From Aliishimia sp963678085 (GTDB lineage: Bacteria > Pseudomonadota > Alphaproteobacteria > Rhodobacterales > Rhodobacteraceae): DNA of 64,000 nt. Both the position numbers and the translations under genes were made by a program. Below the pieces are notes generated by a model. The model made no database searches and was not told where the DNA came from. It was given only the letters and a program-made list of their open reading frames with translations. Location: the NCBI GenBank assembly GCA_963678085.1, contig OY782680.1, positions 3,038,001-3,102,000 of the forward strand, written 5' to 3'. Shown here in pieces: positions 52,032 to 61,252 of the stretch. Each line of letters opens with the position of its first letter. The first letter of the stretch is position 1.

Positions 52032-53147
52032 GTGTTGAAACGTCATTTTGTGTCGGCTGTTTGTATGTGTTTGGCAGTTTCGGCTTGTAGCTTGCCGCGT
52101 GGGGCCGCGCTGCAAGGTGAGATCTTAAGCGGGCAGGAAACAGACCAAGAGGGTCTCGCCAGCAACTTCGCTGTGCATATGGTCGATGGAAATTTCCTGA
52201 CCGAAATGTCCGATTGGCCGAGCCTTACCAAAAAACGCGCCTGGCTGCGGCACAAGCATGAAAGCCGCACGCCCCTGATCGCTTCTGGGGATCGCATCTC
52301 TGTGCAGATCTGGGATAGTTCAGAAAATTCGCTGCTTACCGGAGAAGGTCAGCGCGTCGTGGCGATGAATGATATTCAGGTCTCGCCCGTCGGCACGATT
52401 TTCTTGCCCTATGTCGGCAATGTAAAAGTGGCCGGGATGAGCCAGGAAGCTGCGCGCAATCGCATCCAGTCCCAGGCTGAGGACACTATTCCGCTGGCGC
52501 AGGTGGTTCTGCAAGTCCGTTCAGGCATGGAGCGCTCCGCAAATCTGGTGGGCGGTGTCGCAGGTCCGGGCGTTATTCCGATCCCTGATCCACATACGAC
52601 TGTGCTGAACCTCGTCTCAATTGGTGGCGGCGTGTCACCAGGGATGCGCAACCCACAGGTCTCTTTGGTGCGCAACGGGAGAACCTATGTAACATCGCTT
52701 GAGAATATCTATGAAAACCCAAGCATGGATACGATCGTCAAGGGTGGCGACAAGGTCATTGTGCAGCAGGATGACCGCTATTTCCGCGCGCTTGGCGCAA
52801 CCCGCGGCGATGCGTTGCATTACTTCACCAAAGAGAGCGTCTCGGCCCTGGATGCGCTGGCGATGATCGGCGGCGTTGAATCGAGCCAAGCAGATCTGAA
52901 AGGTATTCTTATCTTCCGCAACTATGAGGCATCCCATGTGCGCGCCGGTGGGCCAGAGCATGAGAGAACTGTGTTTGTGATTGATCTGACCAGTGCGGAT
53001 GGCACGTTCAGCGCGGGCGAGTTCCAGATCGAGCCTGAGGATACTGTGATGGTCACCGAAAGCCCTGTGAACACAGCACGCACGATCCTGTCTCTGGTTG
53101 GATCCGTTTTCGGCTTCGCCAATACAGTCAGCAACTCGACCCTCTAA
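52032..53147 (+). CDS. Outer-membrane polysaccharide export lipoprotein (Wza/KpsD-type)
   Basis: A 371-residue protein with a GTG start and a lipoprotein signal (VSAVCMCLAVSACSLPRG, lipobox VSAC). Core is the polysaccharide biosynthesis/export domain SGDRISVQIWDSSENSLL and NDIQVSPVGTIFLPYVGNVK, followed by SLBB-like segments (NLVSIGGGVSPGMRNPQVSL, GDKVIVQQDDRYFRALGATR). It would form the outer-membrane channel for the capsule or EPS made by the locus to the right. It is followed by a sugar transferase after 28 bp. Confidence 0.9.
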   Translation: MLKRHFVSAVCMCLAVSACSLPRGAALQGEILSGQETDQEGLASNFAVHMVDGNFLTEMSDWPSLTKKRAWLRHKHESRTPLIASGDRISVQIWDSSENSLLTGEGQRVVAMNDIQVSPVGTIFLPYVGNVKVAGMSQEAARNRIQSQAEDTIPLAQVVLQVRSGMERSANLVGGVAGPGVIPIPDPHTTVLNLVSIGGGVSPGMRNPQVSLVRNGRTYVTSLENIYENPSMDTIVKGGDKVIVQQDDRYFRALGATRGDALHYFTKESVSALDALAMIGGVESSQADLKGILIFRNYEASHVRAGGPEHERTVFVIDLTSADGTFSAGEFQIEPEDTVMVTESPVNTARTILSLVGSVFGFANTVSNSTL

Positions 53148-53175
53148 CAAACGGGGGCGCGCCTCATAGGATCAC

Positions 53176-53820
53176 ATGACGGGTTATTCGCTCTCTAAGC
53201 GCATCTTTGATGTCTCGCTTGTGCTCCTCACCGCGCCTCTTACGCTTCCACTGGGATTGGTGGTATCTGGGCTGGTGCTCCTCAAAGAGGGGCGCCCGCT
53301 TTTTTTTGCGGCACGGCGAGCTGGCCATCACTGCGTCGAGTTCAAAGCGCTGAAGTTTCGCACTATGCGCACAGGGCATGGCGAAATAGGCGGGGTCTCG
53401 GGTGGCCATAAGTCTGACCTAATTTCCCCCTTCTCAGCCCGGTTGCGCAAACTCCGCCTCGATGAATTGCCGCAGCTTTTGAATGTTCTGCGCGGGGAGA
53501 TGAGCCTAATCGGCCCGCGCCCAACCGACCCTCGCTATGTGGCGCTATTCCCAGAGCTATATGCAAAGATCTATGAAACCAAGCCGGGCCTCACGGGGCT
53601 TGCAACGCTGCATATGCACCGGTTTGAAGATCGAATCCTTGGCGCGTGCCGCACGGCTGAGGAAACAGAACAGGTCTATTGCCGCCGCTGCATCCCTCGA
53701 AAAGCACGATTTGACCTAATTTATAGCGATTACATCCGCAAGAACGGCGCCTTTTGTTTCGATATCGCAATTTTGTTTAGAACGCTCCGTTTCATTATTG
53801 GGGCAAAAACAAAGAGTTAA
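53176..53820 (+). CDS. Priming sugar transferase of exopolysaccharide synthesis
   Basis: A 214-residue bacterial sugar transferase (WcaJ/RfbP C-terminal domain type): KRIFDVSLVLLTAPLTLPLG, FKALKFRTMRTG, RLRKLRLDELPQLLNVLRGE and MSLIGPRPTDPRYV. It transfers the first sugar phosphate onto undecaprenyl phosphate at the inner membrane. One N-terminal TM helix. It probably starts the repeat unit or the EPS chain of this locus. Confidence 0.93.
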   Translation: MTGYSLSKRIFDVSLVLLTAPLTLPLGLVVSGLVLLKEGRPLFFAARRAGHHCVEFKALKFRTMRTGHGEIGGVSGGHKSDLISPFSARLRKLRLDELPQLLNVLRGEMSLIGPRPTDPRYVALFPELYAKIYETKPGLTGLATLHMHRFEDRILGACRTAEETEQVYCRRCIPRKARFDLIYSDYIRKNGAFCFDIAILFRTLRFIIGAKTKS

Positions 53821-53935
53821 ATAACTCCTCTGTCTGCAATGCAGCTTAGGGTTTTGTTTACCTCAATTTACACAATCCTAATGACATGCACGCCTTCCTG
53901 CGCTACCCTTAGGGTTGTATTGTGGAGAAAGTCAT

Positions 53936-56077
53936 ATGTGTACAACCTGTCAGCAGATCAATCCATTTGCCAGTGAATGCACCGTTGCCAAAAACGCGCT
54001 GTACCAAGCGGTGGTTGAAACAGGGGATGCACCGGATTTCAGAAGCTCAGGCCCCGTGCAAGAGATTAGCGTTGGGGATGTGTTCACCGGGTATTTGTCC
54101 GAAGGTGATCGAGATTTCTTAACCGTCACTTTGACAGAAGGCGGGCGCTATACCGTCGATTTGGGCGCGTCAGCAAGCCAGTCCGAGGATGTGCAAGACA
54201 CATATCTGCGCATCTATGACAGCTCTGGCGAGGTTGTCGCTTCTAATGATGATATCAATTACTTTGGCGGGAACTACTATTCGTCAGCAACCTTTACGGC
54301 CCTAAGCTCGGGAACCTACTATATTGAAGCGACGACCTATCTCACGGCTGCCGGCCTCACCAATTACACAGATACTGGCTTTTACGATCTTGAGATTGCC
54401 CAAACCCCCGAGACCCGCAGGATGTTCACCCCTGATGAAATCGCCGATCAGCTTAAGGATTGGGGGGGCGGCACGGGTTATTCGTGGAATATTGCTCCCG
54501 GCGCTACGCTCACGGTCAATCTGAACGCGCTCACCGCTGCCGGGCGCGAACTGGCGCGAAATGCGCTTGAGGCCTGGGAGGGCGTGATTGATATCTCGTT
54601 CCAAGAGGTAAGCGGCAGCGCGCACATAACCTTCGATGACACCGAAGCGGGTGCCTTTGTAACGTTTGACGATCCGGGGCCGTATTTCACACAAGTGGAG
54701 GTGAATATTTCCGCCGCGTGGCTCCGAGACTATGCTGTAAATGGTGATCAAACTGCGCTGAATAGCTATAGTTTCCACACGTATATCCATGAGATTGGGC
54801 ACGCCTTAGGGTTAAACCATGCGGGAGATTATAACGGATATGCGAGCTATGAGAATGATGCCGAGTTTCTGAATGATAGCTGGCAGATGACAATCATGTC
54901 GTATTTCGATCAAGAAGAAAACCCGCATGTTGACGCGTCTTTCGCCTTTGCCATAACGCCGCAAATGGCGGATATATTTGCGGCTCAAGAGCTTTATGGC
55001 GCTGCTAGCAATGTCCGCAGCGGGGATACGATCTATGGATTTAACTCTACCGCGGGGGGGTATCTAGACGATATATGCTCCCTCAAGGGGGTTGCTTTCA
55101 CATTGATGGATAGCGGGGGCATCGATACGCTGGACCTGTCTGGATATACAAGCTTCCAACGCGTTGACCTTAATGATGGGGAGTTTTCCAATCTGCGGGG
55201 CGGCAAAGGAAATATGGGGATAAGCATCGGCACCATCATCGAGAATTATGAAGGCAGCAGCGGCAGGGACGTTGTTTTTGGGAATGAGGCTGCGAATGCG
55301 ATCAGTGGAAATGATGGGGATGACGCCATCTATGGGCATGCCGGGGATGATGTGATCGCGGGCGGCGCGGGCAATGACCGGCTTATTGGCAACGCTGGGA
55401 ACGACACGCTGAGCGGTGATGCGGGCAATGACATCCTCAAAGCCAAAGGCGGCGATGAGAATTCCCTTTACGGCGGCGCGGGCAATGACCGGGTTGTAGG
55501 GGCCAATAGCGCTGATGATTTTCTCTCGGGGGGAAATGGCTCTGATACGGTGGTTGGTCTTGGCGGATCGGATATCGTGCAGGGCCAGAATGATGACGAC
55601 TTCCTGTATGGGGGGCGCGGTGATGACACGGTGCAGGGCGGCGCGGGCGATGATATGCTGCGCGGCAATCGCAATGATGATCTTTTACAGGGCGGCGATG
55701 GCAGCGATAGTCTCTATGGCGGCGGCGGCGATGATCACTTGCAAGGGGACGAAGGGCGCGACTATCTGCTGGGCGAGAATGGAAATGACACGCTTGATGG
55801 CGGCGCAGGAGATGACAACCTAACCGGCGGGGCCAAAGCGGATGTGTTCATCTATGCTTCGGATGCTGAGGGCTATGATACCATCTTGGATTTTGAACTT
55901 GACATTGATCGCATTGATCTCTCGGGCACGAGCCTGACCGATATGAGCGCGCTCTATGCGGCTGCCTCTGATACCGCCTCAGGCCTCAGGGTTGACTTTG
56001 ATGGGAGCGACAACCGGCTGCTTATCAAGGACATAACAGAGGCGGAAATCGGAGCCTCTGACTTTATTTTTGTATGA
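53936..56077 (+). CDS. Serralysin-like M10 metalloprotease with RTX repeats
   Basis: A 713-residue secreted protease. The start MCTTCQQINPFASECTVAKN at 53936 follows GGAGAAAG and has an MCxxC head seen in several roseobacter RTX proteases. A pre-peptidase domain (VGDVFTGYLSEGDRDFLTVT, about 40-150) comes first, then the Zn site HEIGHALGLNHAGDYNG near 284 (HExxHxxGxxH) and the Met-turn IMSYFDQ near 320. From about 440 to 635 lie many GGxGxDxxx calcium repeats (GGAGNDRLIGNAGNDTLSGD). The C-terminus suits type I secretion. No T1SS gene is in the window. It overlaps the convergent glycosyltransferase by 14 bp. Confidence 0.92.
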   Translation: MCTTCQQINPFASECTVAKNALYQAVVETGDAPDFRSSGPVQEISVGDVFTGYLSEGDRDFLTVTLTEGGRYTVDLGASASQSEDVQDTYLRIYDSSGEVVASNDDINYFGGNYYSSATFTALSSGTYYIEATTYLTAAGLTNYTDTGFYDLEIAQTPETRRMFTPDEIADQLKDWGGGTGYSWNIAPGATLTVNLNALTAAGRELARNALEAWEGVIDISFQEVSGSAHITFDDTEAGAFVTFDDPGPYFTQVEVNISAAWLRDYAVNGDQTALNSYSFHTYIHEIGHALGLNHAGDYNGYASYENDAEFLNDSWQMTIMSYFDQEENPHVDASFAFAITPQMADIFAAQELYGAASNVRSGDTIYGFNSTAGGYLDDICSLKGVAFTLMDSGGIDTLDLSGYTSFQRVDLNDGEFSNLRGGKGNMGISIGTIIENYEGSSGRDVVFGNEAANAISGNDGDDAIYGHAGDDVIAGGAGNDRLIGNAGNDTLSGDAGNDILKAKGGDENSLYGGAGNDRVVGANSADDFLSGGNGSDTVVGLGGSDIVQGQNDDDFLYGGRGDDTVQGGAGDDMLRGNRNDDLLQGGDGSDSLYGGGGDDHLQGDEGRDYLLGENGNDTLDGGAGDDNLTGGAKADVFIYASDAEGYDTILDFELDIDRIDLSGTSLTDMSALYAAASDTASGLRVDFDGSDNRLLIKDITEAEIGASDFIFV

Positions 56078-57179
56078 TTTGCTTATAAAGCCCCAAGACC
56101 TGCCGATTATAAATATCGGGGTAGGACCAAGTTTCGGCGTCCTGCCAAAGCGGCTCTAACCCCTTATAAGCCATTGCCATTTCGATGATCGCATCGGCCC
56201 AGGCCTCGACCTCTTCGGGCGCAAAGCGGACATTGGGCATATTCATGCGCTCTGCTTGGGTTTTCAGCCCGATCGTGTCAGAGGCGATGATCCCATAGCG
56301 CATGATCGCATATTCAGCGAATTTCAGCGATGGGGCGTATTCATGATATTCATGGTTCATATAGGCCAGCCCCAGCCCCGGTTTTTCGCGCAACAGCTCA
56401 TAAAGCTCATGGCGCGGTAATTTCCCGTGATAGAACACATGCGGATTGGCATGCAGCCGGGTGGCCTGCCCGCGCCGTGTTGGGCCTGCCACATGCATCA
56501 TGATGCGCGGCGCGCCGTTTAAGAAAGCCTCTTCGTGCTTTTCGGCAACCCGGTCAAAGACATCAAACAGAAACACGGATTTTCGGTTGCGTGGCTTTAA
56601 CGAGCCAATGAACCAAACATTCACCCGGTTTTCGATATCATCTGGTTCACGCGCCTCTCCCTCGGGCAGTTGATCATAGCCAAGGTCGATAATATGCGCA
56701 GGCTTGTGGATCTTATAATGATTGGTCTCTACCGCCCAAGGGTTGCCTGCCAAGTGATGGGTAAAGCGCTGCATCACTTGATTGATCCGCATCTTCTGCT
56801 TGAGCTTTACCCCCTTGGCCAGATTGACCGAGCGATGATCCATAATCAGCTTCGCCCGCACACGGAGCACGCTCATGGCCATCCGCAATAAGATCAGCAG
56901 CACCGCGTTTTGTTGACGATAAAACACATGGATAATGTCGATCTGCTCTTGCTTGGCTTTGCGCGCAATGCGCAGCGCGTGAAAAAGCATGCCACGGCGG
57001 CGTAGAAGCTTGAGAAACTCCGCTCCGGTCTTGTCCTGAATACGGGATTTGTTCTTGGGGAAATCCGCAACAATGACTTTTTCAACCTCAGGAGATTGCA
57101 TCGAAAGCCGCGGGAAAATCTCGGCCGCATTGGCACCGGAATCCCCCATGACCCAGCTTGTTACATACATCACACGCAT
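56064..57179 (-). CDS. Glycosyltransferase of GT4 type
   Basis: A 371-residue GT-B-like enzyme: MRVMYVTSWVMGDSGANAAE (N-terminal Rossmann part), IDIIHVFYRQQNAVLLIL, and a C-terminal nucleotide-sugar part with VNVWFIGSLKPRNRKSVFLF and ASDTIGLKTQAERM-like acid residues. Its acceptor and donor are unknown. It overlaps the serralysin gene at the 3' ends, and is separated by 6 bp from the methyltransferase start upstream. Part of the minus-strand EPS gene run. Confidence 0.85.
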   Translation of the reverse strand: MRVMYVTSWVMGDSGANAAEIFPRLSMQSPEVEKVIVADFPKNKSRIQDKTGAEFLKLLRRRGMLFHALRIARKAKQEQIDIIHVFYRQQNAVLLILLRMAMSVLRVRAKLIMDHRSVNLAKGVKLKQKMRINQVMQRFTHHLAGNPWAVETNHYKIHKPAHIIDLGYDQLPEGEAREPDDIENRVNVWFIGSLKPRNRKSVFLFDVFDRVAEKHEEAFLNGAPRIMMHVAGPTRRGQATRLHANPHVFYHGKLPRHELYELLREKPGLGLAYMNHEYHEYAPSLKFAEYAIMRYGIIASDTIGLKTQAERMNMPNVRFAPEEVEAWADAIIEMAMAYKGLEPLWQDAETWSYPDIYNRQVLGLYKQIIQK

Positions 57180-57185
57180 GTGGCG

Positions 57186-58187
57186 CTACCGATGTGAGAG
57201 GCGCAGGGCCGTAATGCGATCATCATGCGCCAGGATGATCTCACTGCCCACGCGGAAATCTTTGGTGTTTTCGGTCTTTCGCTTTGGTCCACGCATCACG
57301 CAGAACTGCACCGAAATATCACGCGGGGCGGCCACGATTTTGATCCTTTCAAGATCGGCCAAATCAAGCTCTTGTTGCGCAAGGTCAATCTCTTCTACCT
57401 GTCCATTTCGGCGCGTGATTTCCCAGATCATCTTAAACCCCGCCGGAGCGGCCAAGCGTGCATGGGTCAGCTCTTCTTTCTTGTGCAGACCCCATGACCA
57501 ACTGGCTGCTATGTTCTGACGCGTTTTGCCGCCATGGCTCACGGACAGCTTAACCCCCCTAAGATGCGGGAAGGCGGCATTAATCGCGTCAGCAATGCGC
57601 GTATCGTCCTCATGGGTAAAGGCCCAAACCCGCCCAATCACAAAGAGCGTAAGCTCGGCCTCTTCGGTGATCTTATAGACATTGGCAACAATATGCGGCC
57701 AACCGCCCGCAAAATCATCCCCGCAAATGATGGCGTCTTTGGTGAAATAGGGGCTGAAGAACTGATAATTGTCGGTCCACCCCGGATCGCCGTGCGTGGC
57801 ATCATCAAAGTAAAAGCCGATTTGTTCCTGCCAGGTGTCTTTCACCACATCGGGCGCATAGCCTTCATGGATATGCAGGTTTTCAATGCCCGTGGTAAAC
57901 CGCTCAAAAGCTCGGCGGCTCAGATCAATTCCCAGACGCTTTTTCACCCAAGGCGCGGCCTCAAAGGTGTCAATCGTGTGGATCGGCGCGGTTTCATCTT
58001 TGCGCCCGGCATCAATTGCATTGGTGGAAGAGCCAAAGAGTGGGCCGACCTCAAGATAACAGCCCGATTTTCGCTTGGCGGCCAAGGCTTGCAAGAATTG
58101 CAGCCCCGCCAGGGTCATTGTACGCGGTGCATCATTTTTCATACCAAAAGCTCCAAGAACGCGCTTTACTGTGTGTTTTGAAACCAT
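57186..58187 (-). CDS. Class I SAM-dependent methyltransferase (Methyltransf_24)
   Basis: A 333-residue protein: SGCYLEVGPLFGSSTNAIDA gives the SAM-binding glycine-rich loop, IHTIDTFEAAPWVKKR the next acidic strand, and QIGFYFDDATHGDPGWTDNY a metal- or substrate-binding strand. It is homologous in layout to the protein at 61253-62425. It probably methylates a sugar of the polysaccharide. It overlaps the epimerase gene by 22 bp. Confidence 0.83.
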   Translation of the reverse strand: MVSKHTVKRVLGAFGMKNDAPRTMTLAGLQFLQALAAKRKSGCYLEVGPLFGSSTNAIDAGRKDETAPIHTIDTFEAAPWVKKRLGIDLSRRAFERFTTGIENLHIHEGYAPDVVKDTWQEQIGFYFDDATHGDPGWTDNYQFFSPYFTKDAIICGDDFAGGWPHIVANVYKITEEAELTLFVIGRVWAFTHEDDTRIADAINAAFPHLRGVKLSVSHGGKTRQNIAASWSWGLHKKEELTHARLAAPAGFKMIWEITRRNGQVEEIDLAQQELDLADLERIKIVAAPRDISVQFCVMRGPKRKTENTKDFRVGSEIILAHDDRITALRLSHR

Positions 58188-59083
58188 ACCAATGTCTCAT
58201 CCACACCGCGCTTTAGGTCATATTGCGGGGCAAATCCTAGGGTGTTTCGCGCGCGGGTGATATCACAAACATTATGCTTCACCTCGCCGCCCAAGGCTGG
58301 ACCATGGCTGATCTCTAGCGCTTTGCTGGGATCTACCGCCTTAAGAATGTCCACCAGTTCCAGGATTGACGTGCCAATGCCGGTGCCCAGTTGAAAAGCC
58401 CCGGTGCCGCGCTTTTGGATGGTGAGCCAGAGCGCTTGGCAGATATCGTCAATATAGATGTAATCGCGCGTTTGCAGCCCATCCCCGTTGATCGTGAGAT
58501 GGCCCGTCTGCATATAGTTCTTACAAAACTGCGCCACGACTGAGGATTTGCGCTCTGAATTGGGCCCATAGACATTGGAAAAACGCATCGCCGCTGTGGG
58601 CATGCCAAACGAGCCGGTATAGGCGGTAAGCAACCCTTCAACCGCAAGCTTGGTAGCCCCGTAGGGCGAGAGCGGGCGCGGGGGAATGTCTTCGTTGATG
58701 GGGCCGTCATACTCTCCGATGATCGCACCGCCCGTTGAGGCGAAAACGAAATGCGCCTTGGGGGCGACAGCGCGCAGATGGTCAAGCAGGGCCTGGGTTT
58801 TGATCACATTATTGTTAAAGCTGCGAAAGGGGTCTTGGATGCTCTCTTGCACGGTTGTTGTCGCCGCCAGATGCAGCACAACATCCGCGCCCCCATAGGC
58901 GGCTTTGGCCTCATCTGAGGCAAAACAGGCGGTTATGGAGCTATCATAGAGATCATGATCGGCGGCAGGCGCGTTGTCATACCAGTCAATCGAGACCAGC
59001 TCATGCTGATCTGCCATGCGCCGCAAATAAAGAGCAAAGTTCTTGCCCACAAATCCCAAACCGCCCGTGATGACCAGTTTCAT
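58166..59083 (-). CDS. NAD-dependent nucleotide-sugar epimerase/dehydratase
   Basis: A 305-residue extended short-chain dehydrogenase: MKLVITGGLGFVGKNFALYL (GxxGxxG motif), the catalytic SPYGATKLAVE (YxxxK with the Ser two steps away in FVFASTGGAI) and NVYGPNSERKSSVVAQFCKN. Resembles UDP-glucose 4-epimerase and related enzymes. Makes an activated sugar for the polysaccharide. The start is 3 bp after the stop of the SQD1-like gene. Confidence 0.9.
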   Translation of the reverse strand: MKLVITGGLGFVGKNFALYLRRMADQHELVSIDWYDNAPAADHDLYDSSITACFASDEAKAAYGGADVVLHLAATTTVQESIQDPFRSFNNNVIKTQALLDHLRAVAPKAHFVFASTGGAIIGEYDGPINEDIPPRPLSPYGATKLAVEGLLTAYTGSFGMPTAAMRFSNVYGPNSERKSSVVAQFCKNYMQTGHLTINGDGLQTRDYIYIDDICQALWLTIQKRGTGAFQLGTGIGTSILELVDILKAVDPSKALEISHGPALGGEVKHNVCDITRARNTLGFAPQYDLKRGVDETLVWFQNTQ

Positions 59084-59086
59084 GGG

Positions 59087-60229
59087 TTACCAACGTGCTT
59101 TCGAGAGAATCGCAGATTTATCGAGCCGGTCTGCATAGCGCCCAACGGTCTCTTCGATCTCGACCACCAAACCTTCATCCAGCTTAATCGGCTCAAATCC
59201 GAGCGAGCGCAGCCCTTGGTTCGACACAATCAGCTTATTTTCGGCAAGCTCTTTGCGCGGATTGTCCAGATACCCGATCTCTGTTCCCGTCTTGGCGGAA
59301 ATCATCTCGGCCAGATCGCGCACGGTATGAACCTCGGCAACCTGGTTAAAGACTTGTGGGCGGGTGCCGGCCTCTGGCGGATTGGCGCAAGCCAGCGCGA
59401 TGCAGCGCGCGGTGTCCTCAATATGGATGAAGGCACGAGATTGCCCGCCGGTGCCATAGACTGTCAAGGGAAAGCCCACCTGCCCCTGGCTGAGCATGCG
59501 GTTCAGAACGGTGCCATATTCGCCATCATAATCAAACCGGTTCATCAAAGCAGGGTCGGTGCGTGTCAACGCCGTTTCCGTGCCCCAGACAATGCCCTGG
59601 TGCAAATCGGTGATCTGGAAGCCCCAGTTTTTCGCGTAAAACTGCATCATCTGGTGATCGAGCACCTTGGTCAAATGATAGATGGAACCGGGAAAGCCAG
59701 GATAAACGATAGAGACATCCTTGCCAGTGGATTTCACCGTAACGTCAAGATAGCCCTCGGGGATTTCGCCGAAATCGTCATTATAGCCATAGACCCCCAT
59801 CGTGCCCAAATGCACGATTTGCGGGCGCTGGTTCAGCTCAACGAGAATCGAAAATAGGTTATTGGTGCCGCTCACATTGTTGTCGATTGTGTAGCGCCGC
59901 TCTAGATCGCCAAGCATGGAATAAGGGGCAGAGCGCTGCTCGGCAAAATGCACAACCACATCGGGTTTCAGCTCGGCCAATATGTCTTTGAAACGGCCCG
60001 GATCGGTCGCAATATCGCAGTAGGCAAACGCCATTTCCCCAATTTTTTGAGCGGCTTGCACGCGCTCGCTTATGGTGCTGATCGGGGTTAGGGAGGGGGC
60101 GGAAATTTTCTCACCAATCGCGCGGCGAGAGAGGTTATCAATAATGGTTACGGAATGCCCCTCGGAGGCGAGATGAAGTGCGGAGGGCCATCCACAAAAC
60201 CCGTCTCCGCCAAGTACTGCGATTTTCAT
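59087..60229 (-). CDS. UDP-sulfoquinovose synthase-like NAD-dependent epimerase
   Basis: A 380-residue SDR with MKIAVLGGDGFCGWPSALHL (the GDGFCGW motif of SQD1/Agl3-type enzymes), VVVHFAEQRSAPYSMLGDLE, VHLGTMGVYGYNDDFGEIPE and YHLTKVLDHQMMQFYAKNWG with the catalytic Tyr-Lys. UDP-sulfoquinovose synthase adds sulfite to UDP-glucose. Family features are close to SQD1, and the location in an EPS locus suggests sulfonated sugar in the polymer or lipid. The specific reaction is inferred. Confidence 0.88.
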   Translation of the reverse strand: MKIAVLGGDGFCGWPSALHLASEGHSVTIIDNLSRRAIGEKISAPSLTPISTISERVQAAQKIGEMAFAYCDIATDPGRFKDILAELKPDVVVHFAEQRSAPYSMLGDLERRYTIDNNVSGTNNLFSILVELNQRPQIVHLGTMGVYGYNDDFGEIPEGYLDVTVKSTGKDVSIVYPGFPGSIYHLTKVLDHQMMQFYAKNWGFQITDLHQGIVWGTETALTRTDPALMNRFDYDGEYGTVLNRMLSQGQVGFPLTVYGTGGQSRAFIHIEDTARCIALACANPPEAGTRPQVFNQVAEVHTVRDLAEMISAKTGTEIGYLDNPRKELAENKLIVSNQGLRSLGFEPIKLDEGLVVEIEETVGRYADRLDKSAILSKARW

Positions 60230-60323
60230 GAATGCAATGTCCTGTTTAGCTTTGGATGCTCTCTAATGTATTGCTAAGCAGAGAAAAAGCCGAAAATTAT
60301 CGTTAAGAATGCGGAATATGGCC

Positions 60324-61175
60324 TCAGAGACCGGTCGCCGTGTCGGTTGAGCGCAGCAGGGCGGTTTTGCGGCGCTGTATCAGGTGGCGCAATGCGCGCA
60401 TGCGGTGCGAGCCCAAGAGCACATGGAACAAGAACAGCGTGCAGGCATAGGGCATCAAATGGAACGCTTTTGCCGCGCTTAGAAATCGTAGATTGAGCTT
60501 AAAGCCGAGCCATTTTTGCACAAATTTCCCCCGTGAGGCGCGCGTGACATTATACCCGCCTGCAACCACAGGCAAGTTCATGATGCGCAGCCCCTTTTTA
60601 TAGGCTTGCAAGAGCAGGGCTTTATCTTCGATTCGGTTGGTCCAATAGCGCAGCCCGGCCGCCTCAATCGCAGAGAGGCGCATCGCCATGGAGGGGTGCA
60701 GCAGGAATTTATTTTCCAGATAATCGCGCGGGCCAGGATGGGCTTTGGGCAAGAGAACAAAAGGCGCGCCATCATCCGGCTTATAGCGCAAGCCCGCGCC
60801 GCATATATCGCAGGCCCCGCTCTCTAGCGCCTCTGCCTGCCGGATAAAGCGTTGGGCCGTAACCGTATCATCCGCATCGACGCGGAAGAACGTATCGAAC
60901 TTATGCTCTAACGCAAACTCAATCTGCCGGTTCAGGTTTTGGCCATTGCTCTGATGCGGCCAATGGGTGACGTCAAAGCCAAAAGACATCACATCGTCCA
61001 AAATATCCTCGGGCGCTTTCTTGTCACTATGCCAGAAAACGCGAACCTGGATGATATCACCGCAGCGCTGGCGGAACACACCAATCGCTTTTGCCAGGCT
61101 ATGCAAGCCAGCGCGGATATCGTCCAAAGGGTGAAACGGATGACAATTTACTGCAACAAAATGAGAAAGGACCAT
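60324..61175 (-). CDS. GT2-like glycosyltransferase
   Basis: A 283-residue protein with a GT-A-like pattern: MVLSHFVAVNCHPFHPLDDI, FDTFFRVDADDTVTAQRFIR (a DxD-type motif DADD) and ALESGACDICGAGLRYKP. The C-terminal SAAKAFHLMPYACTLFLFHV is hydrophobic and may associate with the membrane. Function within the EPS pathway is unspecified. Confidence 0.8.
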   Translation of the reverse strand: MVLSHFVAVNCHPFHPLDDIRAGLHSLAKAIGVFRQRCGDIIQVRVFWHSDKKAPEDILDDVMSFGFDVTHWPHQSNGQNLNRQIEFALEHKFDTFFRVDADDTVTAQRFIRQAEALESGACDICGAGLRYKPDDGAPFVLLPKAHPGPRDYLENKFLLHPSMAMRLSAIEAAGLRYWTNRIEDKALLLQAYKKGLRIMNLPVVAGGYNVTRASRGKFVQKWLGFKLNLRFLSAAKAFHLMPYACTLFLFHVLLGSHRMRALRHLIQRRKTALLRSTDTATGL

Positions 61176-61252
61176 AGATTGCTACCGTTTATTGCCTAAA
61201 GGAATATAAATAACTCTCTTCAAGATACCCATCATGTATCGATAGAAGGTTA

